Origin: Terfezia claveryi
Taxonomy: Eukaryota; Ascomycota; Pezizomycetes; Pezizales; Pezizaceae
Reading direction: 5' to 3'
NCBI GenBank assembly: GCA_015179025.1
Contig: WHUX01000001.1
Location: forward strand, 496,001-560,000
DNA length: 64,000 bases
In this document: positions 58,706-64,000 of the stretch, piece after piece
How the letters are laid out: each line of letters starts with the position of its first letter
Position numbering within the stretch: position 1 is the stretch's first letter
Position numbers and translations under genes: made by a program
The notes under the pieces: generated by a model
The model's database searches: none
What the model was told of the DNA's origin: nothing
The model's input: only the letters and a program-made list of their open reading frames with translations

Positions 58706-61700
58706 CGAGACGATGTCAAATCACCTGAGCTCTAATTGGTACTCCTGCTACACGTGCTATTCCCTGTACAATAGGGTTTGGTTCTTGTCTAAGCCATAAT
58801 ATGGGTAGCTGATATACCTTGAGAGGAAGTGGTCGCTGTAGGCATTGGATTGGGGGGTTGGAATGGCAAAGGGTCCAGATAATTCGTATGCTGATGGTGT
58901 GATAACAGAAAGAATATATACCCTGGCAATGAAACGGGTCAATTTTGACTGCCACAAGCTAGAAAAATATAGCGGAGCAATATATACAGGGGTTTCACTG
59001 AAGGGACGCAACCCTCAACCTAAACGGACTCAGGCGCATGCGACTATATTCGACGGCTCCGGTAACCTCGCCTATATAGAATATCCATGATTGCGTGTCT
59101 CCTGGCCGTGGACCAGTTGCTACTACTTGGACCATGATAGCCTAGCCTGGTTGGCTCGTCGAATGGGCTACCGATAAACGTATAATATACCCCTCCTCCA
59201 GAAACCAAGATAAAATGCTTATCATGCTGAACACTCACTATACAGTAAGACCCTCCTAACACAACCGAATGTGAATCTAGCAAGTCTACATTTGGCATAT
59301 TTCAAGTTCTGCCCTTCCACACTAAAACGACAGAGCATTCCCACCTGTTCAGCTACGGTAGTCTGAAAGGATTAAATGACAAAGTTAAAGCAGAAGCAGC
59401 GAGGATTGGGAGACAACGAAACAAATGGTATCAAGCAAATCAGACACGCAGAGACATTATACATGCAGCAGACTGCAGAAGATCACCACCACATACATGT
59501 CGCACATGTGCAGCACTACATTGGCAGCTCTTCCCTAGGAATTTCAGAAAGTACCGAGGGCAAATGTACCTAGTAAATACGCCTATCATCTCCTTGGGGC
59601 ATGAATGTCAAATCAACTTACAATCTGCAAGACCCACAACAGATTGAAAACATTGTATGAAGAAAAAGAAGGGTGATTGCATAAGATATCAGGCATGTCT
59701 ACCAATTGAGAGATGGCTATGCAATCACCATCACCTTCCCTATCGTCTGCATGGCGAACGACCACCCATATCAAGTCAATATTTTCTTTTGCCAGCCCAG
59801 AAGCAGATGACTTAGGAATTGTTTTTGGAGGGTTCATCCATCTGCTTTAGTTAATTAGAGTTGGACATACTTGGAAATTGTGTGGAGGTGGGGTAATCTA
59901 CCTTTGCAATTGGTTGCTTGTGCCAATAATCCATCTTTGATTGGAGTTGGTTTGCAGTCCAGGAATGGCAGGAATGGGGAAGAGCCTTGGAAATACATAC
60001 CGCACTCGCACGTGCATCACCAAGAAAGAGTGAAAAAGGATGTGAAACGTTGTTAGTCTGCCACTACTCTAATTTCATCATCAACAACATCAAGCGGTCA
60101 TCGTAAAAGCAGCAATACTGCAGTTTGTGATTGGACATACAACTCTCTTTGGAAGGCGAACCGCGGCCAAGGGTGGATGGCTGGTCGGCTTCAGCCCTAA
60201 CCACCCTCTTGCCCGTACCTCAGGGATGGGGTAGTGAAAAGAAAAGTGAAGCGAGGACACTTGGAAGGTACCTCAGTCCAATCCGATGCCCGGGCTAAAA
60301 TTTAAGCCCCCCACTCAGATTTCCCAATATCCTTTGTTTTCTCTCAATTATCCCATTCCTACAGCAATGGATGAATTCATTTCAAACATACAGTCGGCCT
60401 TAGCCACATGTCAATGCTAACTGGTTTACGGACCTAACATGACTAGGCACCTACCTACTCCTGTTGAGTCAACTCCATCTATTCAACATTCTGACCTTCA
60501 ACATTGATGCACTATCGACAGTACTCGTATGTCACTACAATCTAACGTTTCAAAGCTGTATATTGGTCTTAAGTAGGAGTTTATACCCCGTGGGTCTGTA
60601 GCTCGAAAAACCTAAAAATCGTCCCCTGATGCCTGCGCTAGCGGCTGAAGTGGTTAAGACGTGGCTAGCTGGACATCATCATGAAGCAGGCGCCTCTCGC
60701 GGTCCAGCCGTAATTAAGGAAAAAAAACTTTTCGTTAAAAAGACAAACTGCACACCGCATTAGTTTGTTGATCTCCGGCAATGATTTGAGGCTTCATCAT
60801 ATCTTTCGTTTCCACGTTATTTGAAAATAAACGAGTATGACACTGCATGGATAGTACGCCTCCACCTACTTCTACCAGGTACCTCAAGAGCAGCGTAGGA
60901 CAGCGCAGCAAGACACACAACCCCTCAGCAGCAATACTTACAGCGTCCGGTGTAAGACTCTGGCTTGATATTTTTCTATCGTGCCTATTAATTGCTAAAG
61001 TAAGATGTACTGTCAGCTTGGCACTCTTCCCACGATTTATCAAATCCAAAGTCTCCGTGAAAAGGTGTGCTAGGGGAAGCTTTCGCTTCGCGGCCCCGCA
61101 GCGGCGGCGGCGCTATAGCTCCGGGAAGTGAGACGGCGATGAGAGATACGGGAGTGCCCGGTTAGGTAACGCGTGACTTCGCAGACATGCCGGCCCGACG
61201 AAGAACTCTAGGATCGCTGCTTTATCACGAGTGCATAATTCTTTTTCTGTACCTATTCGCAATATAATTTAGTCAGACGAACATATAGTCTACATAGCCT
61301 TAGGTAAATGCTAGTATACCCAATATAGCCGTGAAAATAGTTTGTAGGCTATGTACCTAAGTGCTTAATATATATTACTAAGGATAAGTAAACTTTTGGT
61401 AGGATTGATACCACGCCCTGCTTCTGATCTTGGTGCCATGTTCATGCTGCGTACTAAGTATGTACGTAAAAGATATGTATAAAAGCCTTTTATCCCAAGA
61501 CAACAGTCCATGTACATATTCTTCTACTACGTCTTGAAATGAGTGGATTTTCTATCATTTTAGCACGTGGTTAGTGGCAGCTCTCTTGCGAACAAGCAGA
61601 TATGTTACATGATAAACTTTCTCAGTCCTCCCCCTATTTCCAATTACCTAGAATAGTAGATGTAATCTAGTGTTCTGTAGCCGAACCCGTCTGGCACCGG

Positions 61701-61790
61701 CACTCTCATCCGGGTGACTTCCTGCCACCGATGAGTGCTTCACATGGGTAAATCACTTTACGACATTGGGCACTGCAGTGGAATGCTTGA

Positions 61791-61812
61791 TATATATATA
61801 TATATATATATA
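61791..61812. repeat. (AT)n microsatellite
   Basis: About eleven AT units, with a 21-base A-tract a little downstream at 61909-61929. Confidence 0.9.
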
Positions 61813-62737
61813 CATATTCTGTAACCCCGGTACTTCAAACCCAAGGCAACTCCGCACAAAACCTGCCGTAGCTCACCCCAACCCGCCCAATGGCGCGCGC
61901 AGGTTCGCAAAAAAAAAAAAAAAAAAAAACTAACACTAGATATCCATTTAGTACCTTCCTGCTTGCGTCCCCTCGTGCGTTTCTCCTGCTGATCTTCTGT
62001 GAGCTGATTGCATATTGTATGTATTGAGTTCTTCAGAGGGTATGGTGGGGCTGTATGTACTAGTAACTTTCGATATGGCCCCCTCTTCCCATGCACCAGC
62101 ACTGGCTATCTGAGATATATTGCTGTTTGCAGAGTAGAGCTAGTCAAGGCAGGGCAGGCGTCCGCTTGTCTCTGTGCCGAATCCGCAGGCCAGCGAGCTA
62201 ATGCACTGGTAAGACCTAGGAAAATCATGAAAATGTAGGTAATATAATGTATGTATCAAGTGCAGCTCCAGCAAGGTGAAGAGACTGACATGTTGTTTAT
62301 CTATGCTAGACTGGCTATCAGTCAATATATGTTGACCAGCCATTGGTTTTCATACTTACTCCGTCATGACTATACAGCACAAGTAGTGCTTGAGGGTGCC
62401 TCATCATGCTTCTTAAGCTTCATGCCTCATGCCTATGCCATGTGTCAATGTAAAATAGGAGAGAATTACGGAAATTTCTATATTGGCGTATTGGTCTCGG
62501 ATCGGATCGCATCGTATCGTTTGCCTATGCCAGCGCACTCAGCTGGACAGTAGCTGGATGGGAGCTGCTTCTTATGTACAGTGAAATGAAATGGAGCAAG
62601 CTTAGAATATGGCCATAGGGCCCTGTATAGACATGGAGCCGCGGCGGGCGAGTTATTGCACGTGGCACTTGCAAATGGTTGTCCGTTTCGGCTTTACGGA
62701 GCCATTGTGATGGTCTTGAGTACTTGGCTATAACATT

Positions 62738-62806
62738 ATGGGAGAGCGTAAGGGAAGAGAATGGGAGAGCATAAGGGGAGAGAATGGGAGAGCATAAGGG
62801 GAGAGA
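62738..62806. repeat. 23-base tandem repeat, three copies
   Basis: Three head-to-tail copies of ATGGGAGAGC followed by a purine-rich remainder. The first copy differs from the others by two bases; the third is essentially identical to the second. Confidence 0.9.
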
Positions 62807-64000
62807 TGCACCTCAAAGACCTTGTATGGAAGTATTTGCAGACTTAGCGTAGTAGGTAGATAATTGTTTCTGCGAATGTACGTCGCCGAGGCGACTAATA
62901 TAATAGATATAGCATATCAGCAGGCCCTATAAGTTCCCAACAAGAGCAGATGTGATGTGAGCAGAGTGACATACATGAAGTATATATTTAATCTGATAAA
63001 TATGATACGTCGTCATTCTCGTGGGTAATTGCCAACGCAATATGCCTAAAATCTGACATGTGACAGTTTTGTTTATAAAAGACGAAAAGGCACCATAACA
63101 ATCAACGGTAACTTAACAACACCCTGTGCCTGACGTTATATAGAATGCTTCTATTGCAGTCACACGGATATATACGTATGTTGATAACCGTACGGTACGG
63201 CTGGGCGGAGTTTAATTTAATCTGAATTGGGATTGACACATGGTACCATTCCAACAAATCATCACACAAGCCCACGGTATGCATCGACTACGAAATGCAT
63301 GGATAATATTCATGCATATACTTAGTATTTTTGTTGGCAACTTTTTGAGTTGACCATCATGAATTTTTGAAAAAGTCTTTGGTACGAATACATCATATTT
63401 CCTACTCGAGTAGTCGATCAACTAGTGCTGACGAATTTGGTCGACTGCCATATTGGGCAAGATGGTTCAAATCTAAATCCCTCGAATTCTTCAGCCGGGG
63501 AATCTCATCTCGTTATGTCTTTATGTACACATACTTATAGATGAATGCACAAATGGGAAAAAGGACAGAGCTGGAGATGGTCATGTTACTAATGTTGACT
63601 GTGGCAAGGGCCGGCCCCGCGGTTTGCCGTGAGCTGGCAGTCTAGTGTTTGGTGTCTGAGTACGAGGTTTCTCACATCCTTTGCCGGATTCTTGGTGGCT
63701 AGATTGTATCGTTACCTTGGTATTGTGAGAGAGGTGTGATTGTGTACTTAGACCTAGGCACCTAGGTAAGGCTATGATTCAATTGAATTTTAGATACATT
63801 CATGTGATGTCATCATGTGATGTCACTTGCTGTTAACTGGACCCGAATTTTGGGTTTAGGGTTATAATAACCTCGTGATCTTTTTTTAAAAATATTCTTA
63901 AGACCTACTCCAGCTTCCTTCGAGGGTCAGGTGCCGGAGTTTTGGGTTTTCTGTACAGTCCAGCTGACTTCAAAGATAGAATTGAGCATTTAGCCCTACT

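Larger units (their letters stand above)
57903..64000. other. gene-poor right end of the window
   Basis: 57903-58350 is T-rich and is probably the 3' untranslated region of the copper-fist gene. Beyond it no gene, tRNA or long terminal repeat is recognised. Simple repeats and short duplications are listed separately. A near-copy of the dispersed word (TAGCCTGGTTGGCTCG) is at 59143-59158. CCTAGGCACCTAGGTA near 63753 contains the palindrome CCTAGG twice. Confidence 0.5.

Noticed and set aside
60640..60720. A-box-like GGCTGAAGTGGTTAAGA
   Set aside because: Resembles the start of a leucine or serine tRNA, but no B-box or acceptor-stem pairing follows.

Overview
The window reads as nuclear DNA of a filamentous ascomycete (Pezizomycotina). 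The evidence is short GT-AG introns (about 53-75 bases), fungus-only protein families (Zn2Cys6 cluster, copper fist, Zds C-terminal domain, GATA-like/DUF3295) and an Hbs1 of filamentous-fungal type. Only seven convincing protein genes occupy 64 kb. They are separated by long stretches with no recognisable genes, a density that recalls large, repeat-rich genomes such as those of truffle-like Pezizomycetes. I cannot name the species.

Layout: 1-10.7 kb is gene-poor, with one decayed gene (6.0-6.85 kb, minus) resembling the nuclease-like C-terminal region of Crinkler-associated proteins. At 10.76-12.28 kb (+) lies a regulator with an AreA-type GATA-like domain and a DUF3295 tail. 12.3-24.5 kb holds no supported gene but contains a small inverted-repeat element (23.5 kb). 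At 24.48-28.52 kb (+) is a ten-exon CHY zinc-finger protein. 28.6-31.1 kb is a low-complexity and transposon belt with a broken Tc1/mariner relic whose middle is inverted. From 32.1 to 49.0 kb four genes lie on the minus strand: the ER chaperone BiP/Kar2, the ribosome-rescue GTPase Hbs1 (possibly an Hbs1/Ski7 gene), a Zds1-type PP2A/mitotic-exit regulator, and an Rgt1-like Zn2Cys6 glucose-response factor. After another gene-poor stretch a copper-fist transcription factor lies at 56.25-57.90 kb (+). 57.9-64 kb holds no supported gene.

The genes are dispersed housekeeping and regulatory loci, not an operon-like or secondary-metabolite cluster. Themes are protein and RNA quality control (BiP, Hbs1) and nutrient or metal regulation (GATA-like/DUF3295 protein, Rgt1-like factor, copper fist). 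Exon structures were deduced by hand from splice signals, phase and family conservation. They are firm for BiP, Hbs1, the copper-fist gene and the GATA-like gene, good for the CHY gene, and uncertain at one junction each in the Zds and Rgt1-like genes.

The most unusual signals are: a stop-free 57-base intron (a multiple of three) inside the Hbs1 P-loop; a 10-base micro-exon in the CHY finger; a BiP tail ending HEEL instead of HDEL; an inverted segment inside a Tc1 relic; a small element sharing that relic's terminal repeat; and a dispersed 14-mer (TAGTCTGGTTGGCA) that in one place forms the ends of a 169-bp inverted-repeat element.
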